From assembly GCF_000424285.1 (NCBI RefSeq), contig NZ_AUJP01000005.1, positions 1 through 64,000 on the forward strand: a stretch of DNA of 64,000 nt, written 5' to 3'. Below, piece after piece: positions 36,775 through 45,893 of the stretch. Origin of the DNA: Butyrivibrio sp. MB2005 (GTDB lineage Bacteria; Bacillota; Clostridia; Lachnospirales; Lachnospiraceae). The notes beneath the pieces were generated by a model. That model did not search any database. It was not told the DNA's origin and saw only the letters and a program-made list of their open reading frames with translations. How positions within the stretch are numbered: the stretch's first letter is position 1; the number at the start of each line of letters is the position of its first letter. The position numbers and the translations under genes were made by a program.

Positions 36775-37900
36775 GACATTTTGGGAAAAATTAAAAAGCT
36801 ATAGAATACTGGACTACGATTTTAAGCTGGTTTTGATGGTAGTCGGACTTACGATAGTGGGCCTTATGGCTATCGGAAGTGCCGATCCCGGCGGAAAAAG
36901 TAAGCAGATAGTTGGTATGGTCATAGGCCTTATGATGATGATCTTTATATCAATTCTGGATTACTCATTTATAAGTAAATTTTATATAGTTTTCTACGCT
37001 ATGAATATCCTTTTGCTGGCACTTGTATTTACTGGAATGAGTAATTCAGTAAATGGTGCGACCCGTTGGATAACCATTGCGGGAGTGCAGTTTCAGCCTT
37101 CCGAAGCGTCGAAAATCTTATTGATTTTATTTTTTTCACAGTTCATAATGAGACATAAGGACAAGGTTAAAACCTTTCGCTTTGTCATATTTTGTCTTTT
37201 ACTTATGGCACCGCCACTTCTTATGGTCTATAAGCAGCCGGATCTATCAACGACAATCATGCTTACTGTAATTATCGGTACTATAATGTTTGTTGCAGGT
37301 ATTAACTGGAAGCTTGTAATCACAGTAGTTGCGGTTGTAGTACCAAGTGCCATACTGGTAGTTTTGGATGCGTTATCAGATAAGTGCTTTATTTTGAAGG
37401 AATACCAGCAGAGGCGTATTCTGGCATGGCTTCATCCTGAGGATTATGCCAACAGTGACGCTTATCAGACGCTCAACTCAATGATGGCTATCGGATCGGG
37501 ACAGCTTCTTGGCAAGGGCTATAATACCAATGAGATCAGTTCTGTTCTTAATGGTGGTTTCATTTCCGAGTCAAGAACTGACTTTATTTTCACTGTAGTA
37601 GGTGAGGAATTTGGATTTATCGGATCCTGCGTGGTGGTTGTACTGATTTTACTTATCGCAATAGAATGCTTTGCTGTTGCAGGCAGGGCAAAGGATCTTA
37701 ATGGAATGCTGATCGCAGCAGGTATGGGTGCGTGGATCGGATTCCAGGGATTTCTTAATATCGGAGTTGTAACGGGAGTTATGCCTAATACCGGAATTCC
37801 GCTTCCGTTTGTCAGTTCCGGACTTACATCCCTTGTAATGTGTTATGCCGGCATGGGATTTGTTCTGAATGTAAGACTTCAGGGTAAAAAATACTATTAA
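36764..37900 (+). CDS. rodA: peptidoglycan glycosyltransferase RodA (SEDS family)
   Basis: 378 residues from ATG 36764, which overlaps the PBP2 stop by 11 nt and has a GGCGGTGAAG site; ATG 36740 is an alternative. About ten membrane helices. SEDS signatures: [17 protein letters not shown], the [10 protein letters not shown] loop, [21 protein letters not shown] with the catalytic-type acidic residue, and the [13 protein letters not shown] motif. It polymerises lipid II in complex with the preceding PBP2. Confidence 0.96.
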   Translation: MRTETFWEKLKSYRILDYDFKLVLMVVGLTIVGLMAIGSADPGGKSKQIVGMVIGLMMMIFISILDYSFISKFYIVFYAMNILLLALVFTGMSNSVNGATRWITIAGVQFQPSEASKILLILFFSQFIMRHKDKVKTFRFVIFCLLLMAPPLLMVYKQPDLSTTIMLTVIIGTIMFVAGINWKLVITVVAVVVPSAILVVLDALSDKCFILKEYQQRRILAWLHPEDYANSDAYQTLNSMMAIGSGQLLGKGYNTNEISSVLNGGFISESRTDFIFTVVGEEFGFIGSCVVVVLILLIAIECFAVAGRAKDLNGMLIAAGMGAWIGFQGFLNIGVVTGVMPNTGIPLPFVSSGLTSLVMCYAGMGFVLNVRLQGKKYY

Positions 37901-37920
37901 GTTTTGGGAAGGGGTTACTT

Positions 37921-38316
37921 ATGAATATTGCTTTTATTGCTCATGATGCAAAGAAAAAGCTTATGCAGAATTTTTGTATAGCATACAGGGGAATTCTCGC
38001 TAAACACGAGTTGTATGCTACCGGGACTACAGGACGTCTCATAGAGGAAGTTACCAACCTGAATATTCACAAATATCTTGCAGGCCACTTAGGGGGCTCG
38101 CAGCAGATTGGTGCTGCGATTGAGGCCAACGAGATTGATCTTGTGGTATTTCTTCGCGATCCTCTTACACAGAAGGTTCATGAGCCCGATGTAAACAATG
38201 TTATGAGATTGTGTGATATGCATAATATTCCGATAGCTACAAATCTTGCTACTGCAGAGCTTTTGATTAAATCACTTGACAGGGGAGACTTAGAGTGGCG
38301 TGAGATGTATAAATAA
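37921..38316 (+). CDS. mgsA: methylglyoxal synthase
   Basis: 131 residues. It converts dihydroxyacetone phosphate to methylglyoxal and phosphate, a bypass of lower glycolysis. FIAHDAKKK, the phosphate-binding TGTTGRL and [16 protein letters not shown] loop ([10 protein letters not shown]) and the acidic [15 protein letters not shown] segment are diagnostic. AAGGGG lies before the start. The gene ends inside the next coding region by 17 nt. Its placement in a cell-wall operon is shared with other Firmicutes. Confidence 0.95.
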   Translation: MNIAFIAHDAKKKLMQNFCIAYRGILAKHELYATGTTGRLIEEVTNLNIHKYLAGHLGGSQQIGAAIEANEIDLVVFLRDPLTQKVHEPDVNNVMRLCDMHNIPIATNLATAELLIKSLDRGDLEWREMYK

Positions 38317-39253
38317 GTTTGCCGTACTGCCGATTCTGTTGTCGGTGGTTTTATGCGGTTGCTCCGGGGGAGACTACGCTCTTCATTATTCATCCAAACT
38401 AACTGAATATAACGTAGGCGGAGGGGAAAGACTTGATACTTTTGCCTCTGATCTTTGCGTGACCAATTCTGAGATAGGAGATTCACTTAGCCTTACAGAA
38501 AAGACCTGTTGCGGCCTTTTTGATCTGAATAGGAAAGAGACTCTGTATTCTCATAATGCTCAGCTTAAGCTTGATCCCGCTTCACTAACTAAGGTTATGA
38601 CAGCCTTAGTGGCTCTTAAATACGGTTCACTTGATCAGATTCTTGTGGCTGATAATAAGGTAATCATTACAGAAGACGGTGCACAGAAGATCAATCTTTC
38701 CGCAGGGGATTCCATGACCCTTGATCAGGCACTTCATATTCTGCTTTTGTACTCTGCCAATGATGTGGCGATTCTTATAGCTGAGAATGTTGCAGGAAGC
38801 ATTGATGAATTCATTGATCTTATGAATCAGGAGGCTATGAGTATAGGTGCTACCAACACCCACTTCATGAATCCTAACGGTCTTACAGAGGATGATCATT
38901 ATACTTCTGTATATGACATGTATCTTATGTTCAATGAAGCTCTTAAATATGATAAATTCAACGAAATAATCAGAATGTCTTCATATTCGACTCAGTACAA
39001 TACGTCAACAGGAGACTTAAAAGAGCTTAATGTAAATAATACAAACGGATTTATAAACGGCAATTATGAGATGCCTGCCGGAATAACGGTTCTTGGTGGT
39101 AAAACTGGTACGACAGCTGCTGCCGGACACTGCCTTATTCAGCTTGCCACAGACACATCAGGTAACCCTTACATTGCTGTAATTATGCGTGCTGAGGACA
39201 CTCAGACGCTGTACAATGAAATGTCTGATCTGCTTTTACAGATTACGGGTTAA
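38300..39253 (+). CDS. D-alanyl-D-alanine carboxypeptidase lipoprotein (S11 family)
   Basis: 317 residues from a GTG start lying within mgsA. A short signal peptide ends in a lipobox (VLCGC, Cys about 21), so unlike most S11 enzymes, which use a C-terminal amphipathic anchor, this one is lipid-anchored at its N-terminus. The active site is complete: SxxK in [11 protein letters not shown], SxN in [10 protein letters not shown] and KTG in [12 protein letters not shown]. It trims the terminal D-Ala from pentapeptide stems. The sequence stops soon after the KTG strand, with no C-terminal PBP5 beta domain. Confidence 0.92.
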   Translation: MRCINKFAVLPILLSVVLCGCSGGDYALHYSSKLTEYNVGGGERLDTFASDLCVTNSEIGDSLSLTEKTCCGLFDLNRKETLYSHNAQLKLDPASLTKVMTALVALKYGSLDQILVADNKVIITEDGAQKINLSAGDSMTLDQALHILLLYSANDVAILIAENVAGSIDEFIDLMNQEAMSIGATNTHFMNPNGLTEDDHYTSVYDMYLMFNEALKYDKFNEIIRMSSYSTQYNTSTGDLKELNVNNTNGFINGNYEMPAGITVLGGKTGTTAAAGHCLIQLATDTSGNPYIAVIMRAEDTQTLYNEMSDLLLQITG

Positions 39254-39333
39254 AATTCGTTATTTAGGTTGTCTTTTGTACGATGTTCACTTATAATTGA
39301 ATTATCATAAATCTACTTCAGGAGGGTATGGAT

Positions 39334-39753
39334 ATGGTTCAATTAATTGTTGGGAAAAAGGGTAAGGGCAAGACAAAATGCCTGTTGAACAAAGTCAATA
39401 CCGAAGTCAAAAATATCTTAGGTAATGTTGTATTTCTTGATAGAAATACAAAGCACATGTTTGAGCTCAACAACAAAGTTCGTCTTATCGTAGTTCCGGA
39501 ATTTATGATCGAAAATTCAGATGAATTCATAGGTTTCGTCAGCGGCGTGATTTCTCAGGATCACGATCTTCAGCAAATGTATTTCGATGGTTTCCTCAGT
39601 ATCGCTTGTCTTGAAGGCAAGGACATTACAAGTACCATTGATAAGCTTGATAAGCTTTCAGAGAAATTCAATGTAGATTTTGTACTTAGTGTTTCTATGG
39701 ACGAGTCTGAGCTTCCTGAGTCAGTTAAGTCTAAGGTTGCTACAGCTCTTTGA
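39334..39753 (+). CDS. small P-loop protein of unknown function
   Basis: 139 residues from ATG 39334; GGAGG at 39321-39325 gives normal spacing to this codon but only 2 nt to the ATG at 39328. A Walker A-like loop IVGKKGKGKTKCLL opens the protein, followed by short strands (VVFLDRN, RLIVVPEF, LSIACLEGKD, VDFVLSVSMDE) as in compact P-loop NTPases. There is no clear Walker B Asp-Glu pair, and it is much smaller than PilT-type ATPases with which it might be annotated. Own terminator downstream. It sits ahead of a HlyD-like protein and sepF, so a cell-division or envelope role is possible but unproven. Confidence 0.8.
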   Translation: MVQLIVGKKGKGKTKCLLNKVNTEVKNILGNVVFLDRNTKHMFELNNKVRLIVVPEFMIENSDEFIGFVSGVISQDHDLQQMYFDGFLSIACLEGKDITSTIDKLDKLSEKFNVDFVLSVSMDESELPESVKSKVATAL

Positions 39754-39779
39754 TGGTAATAATGTGATAGGAATAAGAT

Positions 39780-39807
39780 AAGCCGCGTTTTATCTCGCGG
39801 CTTTTTC
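39780..39807 (+). terminator. intrinsic terminator after the P-loop gene
   Basis: AGCCGCG (39781-39787) pairs with CGCGGCT (39796-39802), followed by TTTTTC. It separates the P-loop gene from the HlyD-like gene, which starts 18 nt later. Confidence 0.8.
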
Positions 39808-39825
39808 TTTAGTTTGTATATTTTT

Positions 39826-41247
39826 ATGGCACGTAAGAAAAACAGGAAGGTTACAAGGTATCCGTTCTTTTTGCACATAAACGTGGGTATGCTGTTTTTT
39901 GCATTTATGATCGTTTACGTTGTAATCTGCGTTGTTATTTATTTTAACAAGAAGCATATTGTTGGCTATGAGGTAATGGAGGGCTCTCTTTCTTCAAATA
40001 ATATCTATGAAGCAGTGGCTCTTAGAACTGAGAAGATAGTACCTACCGATAAATCAGGTTACATCAACTATTTTGCCACGGAAGGGCAGAGGGTTGCTGT
40101 AGGTAATCTGGTTTATACTGTGGACGAATCAGGTGACCTTCTCGATTATCTTAAGTCGCAAGGATCCGAACAGGCAGAGCTTACGGATGAGGATCTTAGC
40201 GAGCTTAGGACCCAGATAGTGAGTTATTCATCAAGCTTTAAGCCTACAGAGTTTTCATCTGTTTATGATTTTAAGAACAGCTTGGATGGAACGGTACAGA
40301 AGCTTGCCAGCGCAAGCGTACTTCAGAATATCCAGTCTCTTAATTCCAGTGGTTCAACGGCTCAGAGTATCAACTACTGTTACGCACCGGATACGGGAAT
40401 TGTTCTGTATTCCATTGATGGTTACGAAGAACTGACTTTAAATGATATGACAGCTGATCTTCTTGACAGCACCAAATATGAAAAGAATCAGCTTATAAGC
40501 AACACTCTTATGGGAACAGGTGATAGCGCTTACAAGATAGCCACAGATGAGACCTGGAGCATTGTTATTAAGGAAAATGATCTTGAGAAGGTACAGAACC
40601 TTTCAGAGAGAGAATATGTAAAGGTAAGATTCCTTAAGAACCAGGACGAATCCTGGGGTAAGGTTTCATATTATACCAATGATGCCGGTGATACCTTTGT
40701 GGCATTTACCTTTACCAATTCAATGATTACCTTTGCAAAGGACAGATTCCTTAATGTAGAGCTTATCACTGAAGAAGAGAAGGGACTTAAGATTCCAAAC
40801 AGCGCTATAGCTGAAAAGAGCTTCTATGTTGTTCCTAAGGAATATGTAATTAAGGGCAGCAATAATAACTATGGTGTTCTTAGAGACAAATATGATGAAA
40901 GCGGCAATGAGACCTCTGAATTTGTGGAAGTTGAGCTCTATAATGAGACGGAAGACAGCTACTATATAGATGATGTGTCGCTTAGAAGCGGCGATGAAGT
41001 CATTAAGATGGATTCACAGGATAAATTTACAATCAGTCAGAAGGATACGCTGATTGGTGTTTATAACATCAACAAGGGGTATGCGGACTTCAGACAGATC
41101 AGTATTCTTTACCAGAATGATGAGTATTCGATTGTAAAATCAAATACCACCTACGGACTTAGCGTCTATGACTATATTGTGCTTGAAGCATCTACTGTGG
41201 AAACAGAGCAGGCGGCTGCAAACCTTGACACTTCGAGTGAAAACTAG
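39826..41247 (+). CDS. HlyD-like membrane protein
   Basis: 473 residues from ATG 39826; a TTG at 39814 is an unlikely alternative. A basic N-terminus (ARKKNRKVTRYP) precedes one membrane helix (about 22-45). The outer part begins with EAVALRTEKIVPTDKSGYINYFATEGQRVAVGNL, split here as a barrel-sandwich (lipoyl-like) half motif of membrane-fusion proteins; a second half motif near TYVVPKEYVI and DEVIKM follows. There is no ABC or RND partner gene adjacent. The close coupling to sepF suggests an envelope or division function rather than export, which is inference. Confidence 0.78.
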   Translation: MARKKNRKVTRYPFFLHINVGMLFFAFMIVYVVICVVIYFNKKHIVGYEVMEGSLSSNNIYEAVALRTEKIVPTDKSGYINYFATEGQRVAVGNLVYTVDESGDLLDYLKSQGSEQAELTDEDLSELRTQIVSYSSSFKPTEFSSVYDFKNSLDGTVQKLASASVLQNIQSLNSSGSTAQSINYCYAPDTGIVLYSIDGYEELTLNDMTADLLDSTKYEKNQLISNTLMGTGDSAYKIATDETWSIVIKENDLEKVQNLSEREYVKVRFLKNQDESWGKVSYYTNDAGDTFVAFTFTNSMITFAKDRFLNVELITEEEKGLKIPNSAIAEKSFYVVPKEYVIKGSNNNYGVLRDKYDESGNETSEFVEVELYNETEDSYYIDDVSLRSGDEVIKMDSQDKFTISQKDTLIGVYNINKGYADFRQISILYQNDEYSIVKSNTTYGLSVYDYIVLEASTVETEQAAANLDTSSEN

Positions 41248-41307
41248 CATAATATAATAGTTGATTTTTATTTAAATCATATTTAACGGGAGATGAGGAA
41301 AGTTAAT

Positions 41308-41838
41308 ATGAGCGTAATGGATAAGTTTTTATCAGCTATGAAGCTGAATGGGGATGACGAAAGTGGTTACTATGATCAGGACGATGATGCATATTATGAC
41401 AGCACCATTGAGCCTATTCGTAAGCCGGGCGGAATCGGCAAGGATGATCCTTCTATAGAAATAAATGAAGAGAAGCTCAAGAAGTCTGCACCTGCTCCGA
41501 GAAGTACAGCTGCAGCCAGAACAAGAAATATCGGTTCAGGTATGGAAGTATGTGTTGTAAAGCCTACTTCAATTGAGGATGCAAGAGAGATTACAGAGAC
41601 ACTTCTTAATAACAGGACAGTAGTTCTTAATCTTGAGGGTATTGATGTTGAGCTTGCTCAGAGAATCATTGATTTTACATCAGGTTCCTGCTTTGCAATA
41701 TCAGGTAATCTTCAGAAGATTTCCAGATATATATTTATAGTGACACCTGCAAGTGTTGATATTTCCGGTGATTTTCAGGATATCCTAGGCGGTGCCTTTG
41801 AGAGTTCCATGGGTAGTGCCGGACCGCAGTCAATGTAA
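41308..41838 (+). CDS. sepF: cell division protein SepF
   Basis: 176 residues from ATG 41308 (MSVMDKFLSAMKL, the normal SepF opening and membrane-binding helix), with GAGGAAAG upstream; ATG 41293 overlaps that site. An acidic, disordered linker (15-80) leads to the SepF core (about 85-165) with VCVVKPTSIEDAREI, NNRTVVLNLEGID and RIIDFTSGSCFAISG. SepF tethers and bundles FtsZ at the septum. Followed by a strong terminator. Confidence 0.95.
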   Translation: MSVMDKFLSAMKLNGDDESGYYDQDDDAYYDSTIEPIRKPGGIGKDDPSIEINEEKLKKSAPAPRSTAAARTRNIGSGMEVCVVKPTSIEDAREITETLLNNRTVVLNLEGIDVELAQRIIDFTSGSCFAISGNLQKISRYIFIVTPASVDISGDFQDILGGAFESSMGSAGPQSM

Positions 41839-41849
41839 TTTAGATAATT

Positions 41850-41880
41850 AAGCAGAAGCACTTTTGCTTCTGCTTTTTTT
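41850..41880 (+). terminator. intrinsic terminator after sepF
   Basis: AAGCAGAAGCA (41850-41860) pairs with TGCTTCTGCTT (41865-41875), a perfect 11-bp stem with a 4-nt loop, followed by a T run to 41880. Confidence 0.9.
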
Positions 41881-41932
41881 GAGTAGAATACCGGTAAGAT
41901 TACGAGCCGGAAGTACGTTTTAGGGAGAATTT

Positions 41933-43036
41933 ATGGCAGAAATATTGAACGTAAAATATAATGGGGAGCCCTGCTACGATATAGTTTTTGATGACAGCTT
42001 TGATGAGCTTTCTTCGAAGGTTAAAGAGCTTGGATTTTCAGACAGAAGATTTTGTATCATTACAGATTCAAATGTAGGTCCTCTTTATGCAGAACAGGTT
42101 AAAAGCATACTTGAACCTATAGCAAGTAAGGTTGTTGTATATGAGATTCCTGCAGGAGAAGAGAATAAGAATCTTACAGAAATAAATAAGGTATATGGTT
42201 TCCTTATAGAAGAAAAGCTGGACAGACATGATCTTATAATTGCTCTTGGCGGCGGAGTTGTCGGAGATATGGCAGGCTTTATAGCAGCTACATATCTTAG
42301 AGGAATTGCCTTTATTCAGATTCCCACAACACTTCTTGCTCAGACAGACAGTAGCGTGGGCGGCAAGACCGGAGTAGATTATGAAGGCTATAAGAACATG
42401 GTTGGAGCATTTTATATGCCGAGACTTGTTTTTATGAACATAAGCGTACTTAAGACTCTTGACGGAGTTCAGTTTGCTTCGGGCTTTGCTGAGGTTATGA
42501 AGCACGGTCTTATTAAGGACTCAGACTTTTACATGTGGCTTATCGAGAACATGTATGAGATTGAGGAGAGAGATCCCGAAACACTCATCACCATGGTTAA
42601 AAAGAGCTGTGATATTAAGAGAGCTGTTGTAGAGAAGGATCCCACAGAAAAGGGTGACAGAGCATTCCTTAATTTTGGACACACAATAGGACATGCTATT
42701 GAAAAATATAAGAATTTCGAGCTCCTTCACGGTGAATGTGTAGCACTTGGCGCAGTTGCCGCAGCTTTTATCTCCTGGAAGAGAGAGCTTCTTTCAATGG
42801 ATGAGTACTATGAGATAAGAGATATGTTTGTTCCCTTCGGTCTTCCTATATCAGTTACGGATATAGACGAGGACGAAGTGATAAGACTTATGCATTCTGA
42901 TAAAAAGGCAGATTCCGGAAGTATTAAATTCGTGCTTCTTAAAAAGGTAGGTAAGGCAGTCCTTGATAAGACAGTTACGGATGATGAAGTAAGAGCAGCC
43001 CTTAAAGAGATCACATGGACAGAGGATTTCGAATAA
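41933..43036 (+). CDS. aroB: 3-dehydroquinate synthase
   Basis: 367 residues. Second step of the shikimate pathway (DAHP to 3-dehydroquinate), NAD- and metal-dependent. GGGVVGDMAGFIAATYLRG, the IPTTLLAQTDSSVGGKTGVD loop, the zinc-ligand region EVMKHGLIKD and the later FGHTIGHAIE histidines are all present. No other aro gene is nearby. It is followed by lspA after 29 nt. Confidence 0.96.
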   Translation: MAEILNVKYNGEPCYDIVFDDSFDELSSKVKELGFSDRRFCIITDSNVGPLYAEQVKSILEPIASKVVVYEIPAGEENKNLTEINKVYGFLIEEKLDRHDLIIALGGGVVGDMAGFIAATYLRGIAFIQIPTTLLAQTDSSVGGKTGVDYEGYKNMVGAFYMPRLVFMNISVLKTLDGVQFASGFAEVMKHGLIKDSDFYMWLIENMYEIEERDPETLITMVKKSCDIKRAVVEKDPTEKGDRAFLNFGHTIGHAIEKYKNFELLHGECVALGAVAAAFISWKRELLSMDEYYEIRDMFVPFGLPISVTDIDEDEVIRLMHSDKKADSGSIKFVLLKKVGKAVLDKTVTDDEVRAALKEITWTEDFE

Positions 43037-43065
43037 AGTAATAGTTTTAGGAGTTTTGATTTTTT

Positions 43066-43605
43066 ATGGATATACTTACTAAGAAGAAAAAGATTTCACT
43101 GGTGCTTGATATTGTAGTTATTGCGATTCTTATAGCACTGGATCAGTTCACCAAGCATCTGGCAGTAGTTCATCTTCAGGATAAGGATAGTATAGTTCTT
43201 ATTCCAAAGGTGCTTGAGCTTACTTTTCTTAAAAACAACGGAGCTGCCTTTGGTATTCTTCAGAATCAGAAAGTGTTCTTCGTAATGATCGCTATTATTA
43301 TACTGATTGTAATAGCTTATGTACTTTTTCGTATTCCCAATGAGAAAAAGTACACCATAATGCAGGTGGTTCTTGTTATGATCGCCAGTGGCGCTGCAGG
43401 AAACCTCATTGACAGATTAAGAAATGATTATGTTGTGGATTTTATCTCATTTGTAATAATCAATTTCCCTATTTTTAATGTGGCTGATATCTATGTAACA
43501 GTATCTACTATATTGTTCATTTTTCTGTTTTTGTTCTATTATAAAGAAAAGGATTTTGATTTCCTTAGCTTCAATCAGCAGCGCAAGTACAGGGAGTTTA
43601 AATAA
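43066..43605 (+). CDS. lspA: lipoprotein signal peptidase
   Basis: 179 residues with four membrane helices. The catalytic aspartates are in GAAGNLIDRLRNDYVVDFI and FNVADIYVT, and the NNGAAFGIL loop is typical. It cleaves prolipoproteins ahead of the lipidated Cys, serving for example the lipoproteins at 12.1, 38.3 and 51.0 kb. The stop overlaps the rluD start by 1 nt. Confidence 0.96.
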   Translation: MDILTKKKKISLVLDIVVIAILIALDQFTKHLAVVHLQDKDSIVLIPKVLELTFLKNNGAAFGILQNQKVFFVMIAIIILIVIAYVLFRIPNEKKYTIMQVVLVMIASGAAGNLIDRLRNDYVVDFISFVIINFPIFNVADIYVTVSTILFIFLFLFYYKEKDFDFLSFNQQRKYREFK

Positions 43606-44543
43606 TGCAGTCAGGTGATGAGAATCATATAAGATATGTCATATCTGAAGAAATGTCCGGAGAGAGAGTTGATAAGCTTATGAGCTCTCTCTCTGATTCT
43701 ATGTCCAGAAGTTATATTCAAAAGCTTATAAAAAGCGGAAGTGTACTGATAAACGACAAAGCCGTTAAGGCCAGTACTGTTGTTAATGAAGGCGATGTTG
43801 TGGATATGATGATACCAGCATCGGTACTTCCGGATATAGAGCCTGAGAACATTCCTCTGGATATTATTTATGAAGATGAAGACGTAATTATTGTAAATAA
43901 ACCAAAGGGAATGGTGGTTCATCCTGCTCCCGGGCACTATAGTGGGACTATGGTTAATGCACTCATGTATCATTTAGGAGATAACCTTTCAGGGATTAAC
44001 GGAGTCATGCGTCCCGGAATCGTTCATAGAATCGATATGGATACCACTGGCTCTGTTATAGTCTGTAAAAATGATAAGGCTCACAACAGCATTGCAGAGC
44101 AGCTTAAAGAACACAGCATTAACCGTGTTTATCATGCTATATGTCACGGCATTGTTAAAGAAGATGAGGGAACTGTCACTACTAATATAGGAAGATCTCA
44201 GTCAGACAGGAAAAAAATGGCAGTTGTGCCTGAAAACCAGGGCAAAAATGCGATCACTCATTATAAGGTATTAAAACGTTTTGAAGAGGATAAGATGACC
44301 TATATAGAGTGTCATCTGGAAACCGGAAGAACTCATCAGATAAGGGTGCACATGGCTCATTTGGGACATCCACTGCTTGGAGATACGGTATATGGACCTG
44401 AGAGGAAAAGCAAATTCAAGCTTCAGGGACAGTGCCTCCATGCAAAGACTCTTGGCTTTAAACATCCATCAACCGGAGAGTACATTGAAACCGATGCTCC
44501 TTTACCGGATTATTTCAAACATTTATTGGAAATCTTGAAATGA
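43605..44543 (+). CDS. rluD: RluD-family 23S rRNA pseudouridine synthase
   Basis: 312 residues: an N-terminal S4 RNA-binding domain (about 15-75, with SYIQKLIKSGSVLIN) and the RluA/RluD catalytic domain. The catalytic Asp is in HRIDMDTTGSVIV, preceded by VNKPKGMVVHPAPGH and followed by ETGRTHQIRVHMAHLGHPLLGD. Specificity (RluD versus another RluA-group enzyme) cannot be fixed from sequence. The lspA-rluD pairing is common in Firmicutes. Confidence 0.93.
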   Translation: MQSGDENHIRYVISEEMSGERVDKLMSSLSDSMSRSYIQKLIKSGSVLINDKAVKASTVVNEGDVVDMMIPASVLPDIEPENIPLDIIYEDEDVIIVNKPKGMVVHPAPGHYSGTMVNALMYHLGDNLSGINGVMRPGIVHRIDMDTTGSVIVCKNDKAHNSIAEQLKEHSINRVYHAICHGIVKEDEGTVTTNIGRSQSDRKKMAVVPENQGKNAITHYKVLKRFEEDKMTYIECHLETGRTHQIRVHMAHLGHPLLGDTVYGPERKSKFKLQGQCLHAKTLGFKHPSTGEYIETDAPLPDYFKHLLEILK

Positions 44544-44625
44544 TTTTTGGGAAACTACTTTTTGCATTATAGTATCCAAAAATTTCACCTAAAATATATA
44601 ACTTTTGCCAATAGATTAAATAACG

Positions 44626-44673
44626 CCTCCTTGGTATGATTACTATTGTTAATAGTTAATACTTTTATGGAGG
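44626..44673 (+). promoter_or_regulatory. possible ribosome-binding-site-sequestering structure
   Basis: CCTCC (44626-44630) can pair with the GGAGG (44669-44673) Shine-Dalgarno of the next gene, around an internal hairpin ACTATT (44642-44647) / AATAGT (44651-44656). The outer stem is only 5 bp. This is a structural possibility read by eye, not a known element. Confidence 0.3.
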
Positions 44674-44680
44674 TGTCTAT

Positions 44681-45805
44681 ATGTTATTCCAGTTATATGG
44701 TCCTAGCGCAAGCATGCAGCTCTTAGGTTGGGTTCTTGTTTTTGCAGGTCTTATTCTTATGAATGAGGTAGGTCGTAGAACTAAGGCTGGCGGAATTCTT
44801 GTATTCGTAATAATCCCCAGCATTCTTACAGTTTATTTCATCGCAGCACATCTTGGTGCATTCGGCGGCGCAGCTAATCCTACTGTTGCTTACATGGATG
44901 GCTGGTTCCACTATTTCAAGCTTTATGCAGCTGATATAGGTTGTGTCGGCTTCATGATGATCAAGTACAAATGGGGCATTGGTAAGGAAAAGTGGTTTGC
45001 ATGGTTCCCCTGGGCAATCGTTGCAGCTAACATCATGATCGCTAATGTTTCAGACATGGAGTCAGCTCTTGCTGCATTCTCAATCACAGGCGACCTTTCA
45101 GGTGCCTGGTGGGCTTCAAATGAAGGCGTATTCATCTATGGTGGATGGTGGAACGTTGTTAACGCTATTGCAGGTATGATCAATATCTTCTGCATGACAG
45201 GCTGCGTTCACCTTTACACATCAAAGGATGCTAACAAGTCAGATATGCTTTGGCCTGATATGACAGTATGGTTCATCGTAGCTTATGATGTTTGGAACTT
45301 TGAGTACACTTACCTCAACCTTCCTACACATTCATGGTACTGCGGTGTTGCACTTCTTCTTGCTCCTACATTTGCTAATGCTTTCTGGAACAAGGGTGCA
45401 TGGATCCAGAATCGTGCTAATACACTTGCAATCTGGTGTATGTGGGCACAGGTTGTTCCCGGATTCCAGCTTTGGTCTAAATTTGCAGCAGCTCTTCCTT
45501 CAGTTTATGGCGGAGCTACAGCAAACGGCATCACAACAATGGATCTTTATGCTAAGGCAATTGAACTCTACAATTCAGGTGCAGGTAAATCAGCGCAGGC
45601 AGGTGAGATCATCTCATCAATGGGTATCACAGCTGATCCCAGAATGCAGGGCTTTGTAGCAGTTCTTGCAATTGCAGTAAATGTTATCTGCATTGCTGAG
45701 ATCATCAAGAGATCAGTTAAGGCAGGTAAGAATCCTTATGCAAACGAAGTATTCACAGATACTAAGGACTTCCAGCTTGCTATGGAAAGAGCAGAGAAAG
45801 CTTGA
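44681..45805 (+). CDS. DUF5692 polytopic membrane protein
   Basis: 374 residues with about nine to ten hydrophobic helices, rich in Trp and aromatic residues in the loops (WFHYFKLYAAD, KWGIGKEKWFAWFPW, WWASNEGVFIYGGWWN). It matches the DUF5692 family, for which no function is known to me. Conserved charged and aromatic residues inside helices (NEVGRR, YDVWNFEYTYLN) suggest a carrier or redox membrane subunit. The ATG has an excellent GGAGGTG. The iron-sulfur/flavin oxidoreductase follows in the same direction after 88 nt, so a joint role is plausible. Confidence 0.82.
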   Translation: MLFQLYGPSASMQLLGWVLVFAGLILMNEVGRRTKAGGILVFVIIPSILTVYFIAAHLGAFGGAANPTVAYMDGWFHYFKLYAADIGCVGFMMIKYKWGIGKEKWFAWFPWAIVAANIMIANVSDMESALAAFSITGDLSGAWWASNEGVFIYGGWWNVVNAIAGMINIFCMTGCVHLYTSKDANKSDMLWPDMTVWFIVAYDVWNFEYTYLNLPTHSWYCGVALLLAPTFANAFWNKGAWIQNRANTLAIWCMWAQVVPGFQLWSKFAAALPSVYGGATANGITTMDLYAKAIELYNSGAGKSAQAGEIISSMGITADPRMQGFVAVLAIAVNVICIAEIIKRSVKAGKNPYANEVFTDTKDFQLAMERAEKA

Positions 45806-45893
45806 TAATTTAATGCTTTTTTATTCAGATACCCTGTCCAAAGCGGCAGGGTATTTGACACTATGAAATTTTTAATAGGTTAGGAGATTTACT

